64,000 nt of DNA. Source: Streptosporangiaceae bacterium NEAU-GS5 (GTDB lineage: Bacteria > Actinomycetota > Actinomycetes > Streptosporangiales > Streptosporangiaceae). The translations under genes were made by a program, and so were the position numbers. The stretch's first letter is position 1. Every line of letters begins with the position of its first letter. Location of the stretch: NCBI GenBank assembly GCA_017592665.1, contig JAGFNW010000014.1, positions 151,802 to 215,801 on the forward strand. Reading direction: 5' to 3'. Positions 1 to 7,775 of this stretch are shown here, piece after piece. Under the pieces are notes generated by a model. That model did no database searches. It was given only the letters and a program-made list of their open reading frames with translations, and was not told the origin of the DNA.

Positions 1-1
1 G

Positions 2-781
2 GTGGACCTGGCCGTCGCACGCGGGCTCGACCGCCGGGCCTGGCAGCTTGCCTGGACGCTCACCAGCTATTTCGACTGGCAGGGCCACTGGCGCGACCAG
101 CTGCGCACGAGCGGCGCGGCGTTGTCGGCGGCCGTGCGGCTCGGCGACCCGTACGCCCAGGCGCACATGTATCGCGGGCTGGCCCGCGCGCACACCCGGC
201 TTCGCGAGTACGCGGCCGCCACGGCCAACTACGAGCACGCCCTCGAGCTGTACGTGACGCTCGGCGACCAATCCGGTCAGGCCGACATCCTCAACAACCT
301 GGCCGGCGTCTTCCACTACTACGGCCGCGACGACCTGTCCTTGCAGTACGCGGAACGCGCGCTGGCGATCTACACGAGCACCGGCGACCTGATCGGGCAG
401 GCCCGCTGCCTCAACGACATCGGATACGCCAACGCCCTGCTCGGCCGCTATGACGAGGCGGTCAGGCACTGCCGTCGCGCGCTCGAGCGCTACCAGGACC
501 TCGATGACCCGCACGGCGAGGCCGACGCGTGGGACAGCCTCGGATACGCCTACCACAACCTGGGCGAGCATCAGCAGGCGATCGACGCCTACCAGGCGGC
601 GCTGGCCGCGTTCGAGGACTCCGGCGACCGGGCCAATCAGGCGGCGACCCTCGACCACCTGGGCGATTCCTACGAGGCGTCCGGACGCCGCCAGGCCGCC
701 CGTGACGCCTGGAGCCGCGCGTACGCCATCTACGACGACCTCGGCTTCCCCGACGCCGACCGGCTCAGGGCGAAACTCTGA
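2..781 (+). CDS. TPR protein, C-terminal part (5' end outside window)
   Basis: The reading frame is open from the first bases, so this is the C-terminal 259 residues of a larger protein. From about residue 50 onward it is built of roughly 40-residue tetratricopeptide units with recurring patterns such as AGQADILNNLA-like, GQARCLNDIGYA and GEADAWDSLGYA. TPR tails of this type end NB-ARC or SARP/AfsR-type regulators, where they bind partner proteins; that parent family is inferred, because the ATPase or DNA-binding part lies outside the window. It converges on the next gene with only 9 bases between the stop codons. The exact start is unknown. Confidence 0.75.
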   Translation: MDLAVARGLDRRAWQLAWTLTSYFDWQGHWRDQLRTSGAALSAAVRLGDPYAQAHMYRGLARAHTRLREYAAATANYEHALELYVTLGDQSGQADILNNLAGVFHYYGRDDLSLQYAERALAIYTSTGDLIGQARCLNDIGYANALLGRYDEAVRHCRRALERYQDLDDPHGEADAWDSLGYAYHNLGEHQQAIDAYQAALAAFEDSGDRANQAATLDHLGDSYEASGRRQAARDAWSRAYAIYDDLGFPDADRLRAKL

Positions 782-790
782 CGACCCCGC

Positions 791-1708
791 TCAGAGCTTG
801 ACGGCCAGGCGGTGGCGGCCGCGGCTGACCGAAAGGCCGGACAGCGGGAGCGTCTCGATGTCCTCCAGGCCGTCGCGCTGCCGCCGTGCCGCGACGATGC
901 GCGTGGCGAGCACCGCCGACAGCAGCAGCACCGCGGTCAGCGTGGTCGCCAGCGTGTCGTACGCCTGCCGGGGCCGCACGGGCTGGGCGTGCAGCTCGGC
1001 CAGCCCGGGCACGAACTGGCCCGGGATGAGCAGAGGCAGCCCGGCCTGGTCGACGTCGACCCGATGCACCGGCTCGACCGGGCCTTCACGGAGCAGCGAG
1101 GGACGGGTCTGCGGCTGGTCGTAGCCCCGCCCGTGTGGCGGCTCGGTCGGCAGCGTCCCGCCATCCCTCGTGGCCGGCCTGTCCTTCCCCTGCGAGCCCG
1201 GCCGCACGTCGCGGCCGCACTTGGGGGAGACGCCGGACGGCAGGCAGCCGGCCCCGCCATCGTCGTCGGTGGCGTTGTTCACAGCGTCGGTGACGGTGCC
1301 GGTCACGGCGCTGGTGACGGTGTTGTTCACGGTCTGCTTGACGGCGTCGGTCACCGTCTTGGCCGTTTCGGTCACGGCGCCGGTGACGCCCGGCGTGGTG
1401 GAGGACTTCGCGGAAGGGGCGGCCGAGCTCAGGCCGCTCGCGGCGTCGTCAACGGCCTCCGCCGCGCTGTCGACCGTGCTGTTCACCGTGCTCGTGACGG
1501 AGGACGCGGCCCCGCCGGTGGCCGAGTCGACGGCGCTGGTCACGGTGTTGGCGACCGTGCACACGGTGTTGGTGACCTGCGACAGCAGTCCGCCGGCCGT
1601 GCAGTCGCGCGCGAAGGCCGGGCTGATCGCCAGCGCCTGAACGCCCCCGCCGAGCGCGAACGCCAGCGCCCCCACCGTGATGACAGCCCCGGGACGGCCC
1701 GCTCCCAT
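791..1708 (-). CDS. Secreted repeat-rich protein with C-terminal membrane helix
   Basis: I do not recognise the family. The 305-residue protein begins with a signal-peptide-like stretch (about residues 8-35). It is followed by about 120 residues of a Val/Thr/Ala/Ser-rich amphipathic repeat (units like TVTDAVKQTVNNTVTSAV), then a Pro/Gly/Arg-rich spacer containing two cysteines. A single hydrophobic helix (TLATTLTAVLLLSAVLATRI) precedes a basic C-terminus, consistent with an envelope protein anchored at its end. The start was set at the ATG of MGAGRPG because AAGGAGG lies just upstream with correct spacing; two upstream in-frame ATGs lie before or inside this ribosome site and are unlikely. 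Function unknown. Confidence 0.7.
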   Translation of the reverse strand: MGAGRPGAVITVGALAFALGGGVQALAISPAFARDCTAGGLLSQVTNTVCTVANTVTSAVDSATGGAASSVTSTVNSTVDSAAEAVDDAASGLSSAAPSAKSSTTPGVTGAVTETAKTVTDAVKQTVNNTVTSAVTGTVTDAVNNATDDDGGAGCLPSGVSPKCGRDVRPGSQGKDRPATRDGGTLPTEPPHGRGYDQPQTRPSLLREGPVEPVHRVDVDQAGLPLLIPGQFVPGLAELHAQPVRPRQAYDTLATTLTAVLLLSAVLATRIVAARRQRDGLEDIETLPLSGLSVSRGRHRLAVKL

Positions 1709-1726
1709 GTATCCCTCCTTCATCAC

Positions 1727-1849
1727 TAAGCAGTCTTCCCGCCCAATTCGCGATTCCAGGGGAAAGTTGCGATTCGGTATCGACGCGTGATACGCGAGGA
1801 GGACTCTCGTTCTACCACGTCAAGGCAGGGTCAACCCCGGTGGTCATGA
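1727..1849. other. Intergenic region with short repeats
   Basis: This gap lies upstream of the secreted repeat protein and after the aldo/keto reductase stop. It holds two copies of GCGATTC (1750-1756 and 1769-1775) and a small inverted repeat GTATC (1777-1781) / GATAC (1789-1793). These could be a regulatory site for the secreted protein gene; no regulator can be assigned. Confidence 0.3.
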
Positions 1850-2782
1850 TCACGACGACACGTCGTTGAGCGCCTCGCGGATCTCCCAGGGAAGCGTGAG
1901 CTTCTCGGCCGCGAGGACGCCCAGCAGCTGCGCATGCGTGCGCGCGCCGACGATCGCGGCCGCCACGCCGGGCCGGTCGCGCACCCACGACAGCGCCACC
2001 GCCAGCGGAGACGCGCCGAGGCCCTCGGCGGCCGTGGTGACCGACTCGACGATGCGGCGGCTGCGCTCGTCGAGATAGGGCTTGACGAACCCGGACAGAT
2101 GCGGCGTCGCCGCGCGCGAGTCGGCCGGGATGCCCGTGCGGTATTTGCCGGTGAGCACGCCGCGGCCGAGCGGCGACCAGGCCAGCACGCCCACGCCCGA
2201 GTGTTCGGCGGCCGGCAGCAGCTCGGCCTCCACGTCGCGGTTGAGCAGCGAGTATTCGACCTGGGCCGCGACCACGGGGACCCGGCCCGGCACGGCGCGC
2301 TGCCAGGTGGCCGCGGCCGCGAGCTGCCAGCCGGTGTGGTTGCAGACACCGGCGTAGGCCGTGCGCCCGGTGGACACGGCGATGTCGAGCGCGGCCAGCG
2401 TCTCTTCGAGCGGCACGCGGGGATCGAAGGCGTGCAGCTGCCAGAGGTCGACCTCGTCGATGCCGAGCCTCGCCAGCGAGGCGTCGAGGGCGCGGACGAG
2501 ATGGCGGCGCGAGCCGTTGACGCCGAGCGGCGTCAGCCCGGCCTTGGTCGCGATCACCAGCTCCGAACGCGGGGCGATCTCCCGGATCAGCCGCCCTACC
2601 AGGCGCTCGGCGTCGCCGCCCGCATAGGTGTCGGCCGTGTCGACCAGCGTGCCGCCGGCCTCGGCGAAAGCGGTCAGCTGAGCCGCCGCCTCCTCTGCGC
2701 CGGTGTCGCGGCCCCACGTCATCGTGCCGAGTCCGATGCGGGAGACCGAAAGGCCGCTGCGGCCGACCTGTCGCTGATCCAT
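1850..2782 (-). CDS. Aldo/keto reductase
   Basis: A 310-residue NAD(P)H-dependent aldo/keto reductase of the TIM-barrel family, reducing carbonyls to alcohols. Seen: an N-terminal RSGLSVSRIGLGTMTWG strand, DTADTYAGGDAERLVGR with the catalytic Asp and Tyr, Lys in VIATKAG, His in WQLHAFDPRVP, and the cofactor-binding end AIVGARTHAQL. Length is typical. The ATG encoding MDQRQVGRSG gives the usual family N-terminus. No ribosome site is visible, but TACTCT at 2792-2797 on this strand lies 9 bases before the start, so a leaderless or nearly leaderless transcript is likely. It is divergent from uppP with only 34 bases between the starts. Substrate unknown. Confidence 0.9.
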   Translation of the reverse strand: MDQRQVGRSGLSVSRIGLGTMTWGRDTGAEEAAAQLTAFAEAGGTLVDTADTYAGGDAERLVGRLIREIAPRSELVIATKAGLTPLGVNGSRRHLVRALDASLARLGIDEVDLWQLHAFDPRVPLEETLAALDIAVSTGRTAYAGVCNHTGWQLAAAATWQRAVPGRVPVVAAQVEYSLLNRDVEAELLPAAEHSGVGVLAWSPLGRGVLTGKYRTGIPADSRAATPHLSGFVKPYLDERSRRIVESVTTAAEGLGASPLAVALSWVRDRPGVAAAIVGARTHAQLLGVLAAEKLTLPWEIREALNDVSS

Positions 2783-2791
2783 TACCAGTGC

Positions 2792-2808
2792 AGAGTAGCC
2801 GATAGGCT
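2792..2808. promoter_or_regulatory. Back-to-back -10 elements (AKR / uppP)
   Basis: TAGGCT at 2803-2808 (+) ends 8 bases before the GTG of uppP. TACTCT on the minus strand (2797-2792) ends 9 bases before the ATG of the aldo/keto reductase. The whole divergent control region is 34 bp, so both transcripts appear nearly leaderless and the two promoters must share DNA. No clear -35 boxes are seen. Confidence 0.5.
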
Positions 2809-2816
2809 CACCCCTC

Positions 2817-3635
2817 GTGGATGTACTGCAAGCCGTCGTCCTGGGCATCGTGCAAGGCTTGACCGAGTTCCTGCCGATCTCCAGCTCCGCGCACCTTCTG
2901 ATCGTGCCGAAGCTGCTGGGCTGGCCTGATCCCGGCGCCGCGTTCACCGCGGTGATCCAGCTGGGCACCATGCTCGCCGTCATGATCTTCTTCTGGCGGG
3001 ACGTCGTGCGGATCTTCATCACCTGGGCCAAGAGCCTGTTCAACCGAGAGCTCCGCGACGACCTCGACGCCCGCATGGGGTGGTACATCATCCTCGGCAC
3101 CATCCCCATCTCGGTGATGGGGCTGCTGTTCCACAACGCCATCGAGGGACCGGCACGCAACCTGTGGCTGAACGCCTCCATGCTGATCGTCTTCGGCATC
3201 CTGCTGCTGCTCGCCGACCAGATGGGCCGCAAGCAGAAGGAGGTCCCCGACCTCACCTTGAAGGACGGCCTCATCATCGGCGCCTGGCAGGTGCTCCCGC
3301 TGGTCCCCGGCGCCTCCCGGTCGGGCTCCACCATGACCGGCGCGCTGTTCCTCGGCTACACCCGCGAGGCCGCGGCCCGCTACTCGTTCCTGCTGTCGAT
3401 CCCCGCCGTGTGGCTGTCCGGCCTCTACGAGCTGCGCAAGGTCGGCGAGGAGGGCGGCGTGCCGTTCGTGCCGACCGCCATCGCGACCGTGGTGTCGTTC
3501 GTCGTCGGCTACGCCTCGATCGCCTGGCTGCTGCGTTACGTCGCCAAGCACTCCACGATGATCTTCGTGGTCTACCGCGTCTTCGCCGGCGCCTTCCTGC
3601 TCACGCTGCTCACGCTGGGCCTGGTCCAGGCATGA
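2817..3635 (+). CDS. uppP: Undecaprenyl-diphosphatase (BacA/UppP)
   Basis: An integral membrane phosphatase that recycles undecaprenyl pyrophosphate to the monophosphate carrier for peptidoglycan and other wall glycans; overproduction is associated with bacitracin resistance. The 272-residue protein carries both family signatures: LTEFLPISSSAHLL near residue 15 and PGASRSGSTMTGAL near residue 165. It has about eight hydrophobic segments, including the C-terminal ones. The GTG start follows a TAGGCT -10 element by 8 bases without a ribosome site. Its stop overlaps the next gene's start (ATGA), so the two are translationally coupled. Confidence 0.96.
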   Translation: MDVLQAVVLGIVQGLTEFLPISSSAHLLIVPKLLGWPDPGAAFTAVIQLGTMLAVMIFFWRDVVRIFITWAKSLFNRELRDDLDARMGWYIILGTIPISVMGLLFHNAIEGPARNLWLNASMLIVFGILLLLADQMGRKQKEVPDLTLKDGLIIGAWQVLPLVPGASRSGSTMTGALFLGYTREAAARYSFLLSIPAVWLSGLYELRKVGEEGGVPFVPTAIATVVSFVVGYASIAWLLRYVAKHSTMIFVVYRVFAGAFLLTLLTLGLVQA

Positions 3636-4306
3636 CCACCCTCCTTCTCGTACGGCACGGCCTGACCGAGCTCACCGGTCCGGTCCTCGCGGGCTGGACC
3701 CCGGGCGTGCACCTGAGCGACAAGGGGCGCGCGCAGGTGGCCGCGCTCGCCGAGCGGCTCGCCGGGCTGGAGCTGGACGCCATCGTCAGCAGCCCGCTCG
3801 AACGCTGCGTGGAGACGGCCGAGGCCGTCGCGGCCGGCCGGGCGATAGAGATCGACGACCGCTTCGGTGAGTGCGGCTACGGAGAGTGGACCGGCCGCGA
3901 GCTGAAGGAGCTGGCCGCCGAGCCGCTCTGGCGGGTCGTGCAGGCCCATCCCTCGGCCGTGGTCTTCCCCGGCGGCGAGGCGCTGGCCGACGTCCAGGCG
4001 CGGGCCGTGCGTGCCGTACGCGACTGGAACGAGCGGGTCGGGCCGACCGGCATGTATCTCGCCTGCAGCCACGGCGACGTGATCAAGGCCATCGTGGCCG
4101 ACGCGCTCGGCCTGCACCTCGACCAGTTCCAGCGGATCACCGCCGATCCGGCCTCGCTCACCGTGATTCGCTACACCCCCATGCGTCCCTTCGTGCTCAG
4201 GGTCAACGACTCGGGGAGTGCCGAGGTCACCCGCGAGGCCCCCTTAGGAGGAGAAAATCACACCGAGAGCGACGCCGCCGTCGGCGGCGGAGCCGGGACC
4301 ACGTAA
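3632..4306 (+). CDS. Histidine phosphatase family protein
   Basis: A 224-residue member of the histidine phosphatase (phosphoglycerate mutase-like) superfamily. Seen: the LLLVRHGLTE catalytic loop with the phospho-accepting His near residue 9, a second Arg in SSPLERCVETAEA, Glu in the FGECGYGEW segment, and the second His in ACSHGDVIKAI. Actinobacteria keep this gene beside DUF3090 and SCO1664-family genes next to mshC, and annotations sometimes call it an MSMEG_4193-type phosphomutase; the true substrate is unknown. It overlaps uppP by 4 bases. The last 25 residues are Gly/Ala-rich and probably disordered. Confidence 0.92.
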   Translation: MTTLLLVRHGLTELTGPVLAGWTPGVHLSDKGRAQVAALAERLAGLELDAIVSSPLERCVETAEAVAAGRAIEIDDRFGECGYGEWTGRELKELAAEPLWRVVQAHPSAVVFPGGEALADVQARAVRAVRDWNERVGPTGMYLACSHGDVIKAIVADALGLHLDQFQRITADPASLTVIRYTPMRPFVLRVNDSGSAEVTREAPLGGENHTESDAAVGGGAGTT

Positions 4307-4309
4307 GGT
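4304..4309 (+). promoter_or_regulatory. Candidate -10 (TAAGGT) for leaderless DUF3090 gene
   Basis: TAAGGT ends 6 bases before the ATG at 4316, the spacing expected when transcription begins at the start codon. It straddles the end of the upstream phosphatase gene, so DUF3090 may have its own promoter in addition to readthrough. Confidence 0.5.
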
Positions 4310-4315
4310 CAAGTT

Positions 4316-4876
4316 ATGCCAGTCTTCGACTATGACCCGCCCGACAGGTTCGTGGCCGGTGCTGTCGGGCAGCCTGGCTCGCGCGCGTTCTTCTTGCAAG
4401 CCCGCGGCCAGGGCAGATTGACCACCGTCGCCTTGGAGAAGTTCCAGGTCGCGGTGCTCGCCGACCGGCTCGACGAGCTGCTGGACGAGGTGCTGCGCCG
4501 AAGCGGCGGCCGCGCCCCCGTGCCCGCCGTCGCGCCGACCGAGCTGTCCGACCTCGGCCCGCTCGACCTGCCGATAGACGAGGATTTCCGGGTCGGCACC
4601 ATGTCGCTCGGCTGGGACGCCGACACCGCGCAAGTGATCATCGAGGCCCAGGAGGCCACGGAGGACGACGAGGAGCCCGTCGACCCCGACGCACCGGAGC
4701 GGGCCGTCCTCCGCGTGCGGATCAGCGCGGCCGCCGCCCGTGCCTTCAGCCGCCGCGCCCTCGACCTGGTGGCCGCCGGTCGCCCGCCGTGCCCGCTGTG
4801 CGGCCAGCCGATCGACGCCGAGGGCCACATCTGCGCGCGCCTCAACGGGCATCATCCAGGAACTTTCGCGTCGTGA
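4316..4876 (+). CDS. DUF3090 family protein
   Basis: A 186-residue protein of the actinobacterial DUF3090 (YjbK-unrelated) family, found next to SCO1664-family and mshC genes. It starts FDYDPPDRFVAGAVGQPGSR and has the typical segment FFLQARGQGR near residue 22. It ends with a small zinc-ribbon-like motif CPLCGQPID..GHIC, which could bind a metal. Length is normal for the family. The role is unknown; synteny suggests work with the neighbouring SCO1664-type kinase-fold protein. No ribosome site is present and a TAAGGT element lies 6 bases upstream. Confidence 0.9.
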   Translation: MPVFDYDPPDRFVAGAVGQPGSRAFFLQARGQGRLTTVALEKFQVAVLADRLDELLDEVLRRSGGRAPVPAVAPTELSDLGPLDLPIDEDFRVGTMSLGWDADTAQVIIEAQEATEDDEEPVDPDAPERAVLRVRISAAAARAFSRRALDLVAAGRPPCPLCGQPIDAEGHICARLNGHHPGTFAS

Positions 4877-4949
4877 CCGAGACAGCATCGAGACAGAGGC
4901 GAAGGGAGCCCCGCATCAACACCCGCGCAACACTCCGGCGAGGAGTTGA

Positions 4950-5711
4950 ATGACGGCCGAAAGCGAGCCGAACTTCGGCGAAGTGGAGGAGGGGTCGGGC
5001 CTGGACGAGGCCGCGGCCCTCGCTCTGTTGCGCGACGGGGCGCTCGACGTGGCCGGCCGATTGGTCGAGGCCACGAACATGACGTTGTACTGCTCGATCA
5101 GGGACGGCCGCCACCAGGCCGCGTGCGTCTACAAACCCGTGCGCGGCGAGCGGCCCCTGTGGGACTTTCCCGACGGCACGCTGGCCGCCCGCGAGGTGGC
5201 CGCCTACGAGGTGGCCGCGGCCACCGGATGGCGCATCGTGCCGCCGACCGTCTATCGCGACGGCCCGTTCGGGCCGGGCATGGTCCAGCTGTGGATCGAC
5301 ACCGACCCGGAGGTCGACCTGGTCGGGCTGGTCCGCAGCCGTAACCCCGGCCTGCGGCGGATGGCCGTTTTCGACGCGGTCGTCAACAACGCCGACCGCA
5401 AGGGCGGCCACCTGCTGCCGCTCGCCGAAGGCCACGTCTACGGCGTCGACCACGGGGTCTGCTTCTCGGAGGAAGACAAGCTGCGGACCGTGCTGTGGCA
5501 GTGGCGCGGCAAGACGCTGACCCGTGAGGCCGTGACCGTGCTCGCCAAGCTGGAGCGCGACCTCGACGGCAGGCTGGGCCGCCGGCTGCGCGAGCTGCTC
5601 ACGGCGCGCGAGGTCGAGGCGACCTGGGATCGGGTCAGACGGCTGCTGGCCACCGGCGTCCATCCCTTTCCGTCGGAGGACTGGCCGGCCATTCCGTGGC
5701 CGCCGATATAA
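4950..5711 (+). CDS. SCO1664 family protein (PI3/4-kinase-like fold)
   Basis: A 253-residue protein of the SCO1664 family, which has a fold related to phosphatidylinositol 3/4-kinases but no proven substrate. Seen: CVYKPVRGERPLWDFP with the likely ATP-binding Lys near residue 56, FDAVVNNADRKGGH as the catalytic-loop equivalent, and VYGVDHGVCF as the metal-binding equivalent. AGGAG at 4941-4945 sits 4 bases before the ATG. A 73-base gap after DUF3090 and the same orientation suggest one operon. This pair precedes mshC in many actinobacteria, which is the only clue to function. Confidence 0.9.
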   Translation: MTAESEPNFGEVEEGSGLDEAAALALLRDGALDVAGRLVEATNMTLYCSIRDGRHQAACVYKPVRGERPLWDFPDGTLAAREVAAYEVAAATGWRIVPPTVYRDGPFGPGMVQLWIDTDPEVDLVGLVRSRNPGLRRMAVFDAVVNNADRKGGHLLPLAEGHVYGVDHGVCFSEEDKLRTVLWQWRGKTLTREAVTVLAKLERDLDGRLGRRLRELLTAREVEATWDRVRRLLATGVHPFPSEDWPAIPWPPI

Positions 5712-5749
5712 CCCGATGTAACCGAATACGAATCTAGTAATAAGTCCGG

Positions 5750-5761
5750 ATATCGTGCACG
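5750..5761. promoter_or_regulatory. Perfect 12-bp palindrome upstream of NRDE gene
   Basis: ATCGTGCACGAT is a perfect palindrome ending 37 bases before the TTG start of the NRDE protein and downstream of a TAGTAAT-like -10. The position would suit an operator. No nearby regulator can be matched to it. Confidence 0.35.
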
Positions 5762-5798
5762 ATGCAGGGGTCTCTACCGATTCTGGAGGGAACGCACC

Positions 5799-6545
5799 TT
5801 GTGCACGGTGATCGTGAGCATCGATCCGGAGTCGGCGGTGCCGGTCCTCCTGGCCGGGGTACGCGACGAGTTCGTGGCCCGGCCGTGGATGGGTCCCGAC
5901 GCCTACTGGCCGGATCATCCGGGGATCGTGGGCGGCCGTGACCTCCAGGCGGGGGGCACATGGCTGGCGGTCAACCCGGCTATCCGGCGTGTCGCGGCAC
6001 TGCTCAACGCGCACGGCGTGCCGGCTCCCGAAGACGTCCGCAGATCGCGCGGCGACCTGCCGCTGCGCGCCGCGGCCGAAGGCGAGCTGGCCCACCTCGA
6101 CCTGACCGTCTACGACCCCTTCCACCTGGTCGTCGCCGGGCTCGACGGCGTCCGGCTGTGGAGCTGGAACGGCGAGCGGCTCACCGAGGAGAAGCTGCGG
6201 CGCGGCACCCACGTGATTGTCAATTCGGGCCTGAACGACGAGGAGATCCCGCGGGTCGCCCGCTTCCGGCCGCTGTTCGAGGCCGCGCCTCGTCCGTCAC
6301 GGCTCGAACTGGGCTCCACCCGCTCGTTCTGGGGCCGGTGGGCGCGCCTGGCGGCCGGCGACGGCCTGGCCCTCGACGACCCCGGCGCGCTGATCTTCCG
6401 GCACGTCCTCCCGGACGGGCGGATCTTCGCGAGCCTGTCGGTCGGCCTGGTGGCGCTGGGCGAGCCGAGGGGGATGCGCTACGACTTCCTGCCGCAACCC
6501 GAGGATCCCGCCACCTGGTACGAGGTGGATGTACGGCGCGGATAG
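5799..6545 (+). CDS. NRDE (TANGO2-like) family protein
   Basis: A 248-residue member of the NRDE/TANGO2 family, whose members start with Met-Cys and share an N-terminal-nucleophile-like fold; the biochemical role is unsettled, with links to heme or lipid handling in eukaryotes. I chose the TTG start because it places Cys at position 2 (MCTVIVS), as in the family, and because GGAGGG lies 9 bases upstream. The signature tetrapeptide is changed to VRDE (in LAGVRDEF). Other family blocks seen are GGRDLQAGGTWLAVN and THVIVNSGLND. Its TAG stop codon lies inside the TAGGCT -10 of mshC. Confidence 0.85.
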   Translation: MCTVIVSIDPESAVPVLLAGVRDEFVARPWMGPDAYWPDHPGIVGGRDLQAGGTWLAVNPAIRRVAALLNAHGVPAPEDVRRSRGDLPLRAAAEGELAHLDLTVYDPFHLVVAGLDGVRLWSWNGERLTEEKLRRGTHVIVNSGLNDEEIPRVARFRPLFEAAPRPSRLELGSTRSFWGRWARLAAGDGLALDDPGALIFRHVLPDGRIFASLSVGLVALGEPRGMRYDFLPQPEDPATWYEVDVRRG

Positions 6546-6548
6546 GCT
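6543..6548 (+). promoter_or_regulatory. Candidate -10 (TAGGCT) for leaderless mshC
   Basis: TAGGCT ends 6 bases before the ATG of mshC. Its first three bases are the TAG stop codon of the NRDE gene, so the coding end and the promoter share bases. No -35 consensus is evident. Confidence 0.5.
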
Positions 6549-6554
6549 CAACTC

Positions 6555-7769
6555 ATGCGATCGTGGTCCGGACCGAACGTGCCCCGGCTGCCCGGGACGG
6601 GCGCTCTTCCCAACGTCTTCGACACAGCGGCACGCAGTCGGCGCCCGACCGCGCCCGGCCCCACGGCCCGGATGTACGTGTGCGGCATCACCCCCTACGA
6701 CGCCACCCACCTCGGCCACGCCAACACCTACCTGGCTTTCGACCTGCTCAACCGGGCCTGGCGGGACGCCGGGCACGAGGTCCGCTACACGCAGAACGCC
6801 ACCGACGTCGACGACCCCCTGCTGGAGCGGGCCGCGCGCGACGGCGTCGACTGGCGTGAGCTGGCCACCCGCGAGATCGACCTGTTCCGCTCCGACATGC
6901 AGGCCCTGCGGATCCTGCCTCCCGACGACTACGTGGCGGTCACCGAGGCCGTCGGCCTGGTGGTCGAGCTGATCGAACGGCTGGTCGAGCGCGGCGCCGC
7001 CTACCGCCTCGACGGCGACGTCTACTTCTCCATGGCCGCCGCGCCCAAGTTCGGCGCGGTGTCGGGCTATTCGCCGGAGACCATGCTCGAGCTGTTCGCC
7101 GAGCGCGGCGGCGACCCCGATCGGCCGGGCAAGCGCGACCCGCTCGACTGGATCCTGTGGCTCGCCGAGCGGCCCGGCGAGCCGTCCTGGCCGTCGCCGT
7201 TCGGGCCCGGCCGCCCGGGCTGGCACGTGGAGTGCACGGCGATCGCGCTGCGCAATCTCGGCAGCGGCTTCGACGTGTCCGGCGGCGGCTCCGACCTGAT
7301 CTTCCCTCATCACGAGATGGGCGCCTGCGAGGGTCACGTGGCCACCGGCGAGTGGCCGTTCGCCCGGGCGTACGTGCACGCCGGGATGGTCGCCCTCGAC
7401 GGCGAGAAGATGTCGAAGTCCAGGGGGAACCTGGTGTTCGTGTCGCGGCTGCGGGCCGCGCACGACCCGATGGCGGTGCGGCTCGCGCTGCTGGCCCACC
7501 ACTACCGCGCCGACTGGGAGTGGACGCACGACCAGATCGAGGCCGCCGAGGCGCGCCTCGCGCGCTGGCGTGCCGCCGTGGCCCGCGACGCCGGCCCATC
7601 CGGCGCGGCGCTGCTGGAGCGGGTGCGCGAGCGCATGACCGACGATCTCGACGCGCCCGGGGCGCTCGCGGCCTTCGACGCGTGGGCCGCCGCCGAGGGC
7701 GACGACCCGGGCGCCCCGGCGCTGGCCGCCGACCTCGCCGACGCCCTGCTCGGGGTGGATCTGCGCTGA
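6555..7769 (+). CDS. mshC: Cysteine--1-D-myo-inosityl 2-amino-2-deoxy-alpha-D-glucopyranoside ligase (MshC)
   Basis: MshC joins L-cysteine to GlcN-Ins using ATP in mycothiol synthesis, the main low-molecular-weight thiol of actinobacteria. The 404-residue protein is related to class I cysteinyl-tRNA synthetase. Seen: Zn-ligand context [13 protein letters not shown], the HIGH-type motif [28 protein letters not shown] with further Zn ligands, and the KMSKS loop EKMSKSRGN near residue 285. It ends soon after the catalytic core, without the tRNA-binding end of a CysRS, which separates it from cysS. It appears leaderless. Its 3' end faces the GT39-like gene with 6 bases between. Confidence 0.95.
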   Translation: MRSWSGPNVPRLPGTGALPNVFDTAARSRRPTAPGPTARMYVCGITPYDATHLGHANTYLAFDLLNRAWRDAGHEVRYTQNATDVDDPLLERAARDGVDWRELATREIDLFRSDMQALRILPPDDYVAVTEAVGLVVELIERLVERGAAYRLDGDVYFSMAAAPKFGAVSGYSPETMLELFAERGGDPDRPGKRDPLDWILWLAERPGEPSWPSPFGPGRPGWHVECTAIALRNLGSGFDVSGGGSDLIFPHHEMGACEGHVATGEWPFARAYVHAGMVALDGEKMSKSRGNLVFVSRLRAAHDPMAVRLALLAHHYRADWEWTHDQIEAAEARLARWRAAVARDAGPSGAALLERVRERMTDDLDAPGALAAFDAWAAAEGDDPGAPALAADLADALLGVDLR

Positions 7770-7775
7770 CGGGTT

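Noticed and set aside
4842..6212. Long minus-strand frame opposite the SCO1664 and NRDE genes
   Set aside because: It lies antisense to two genes with clear domain matches and has no ribosome site.
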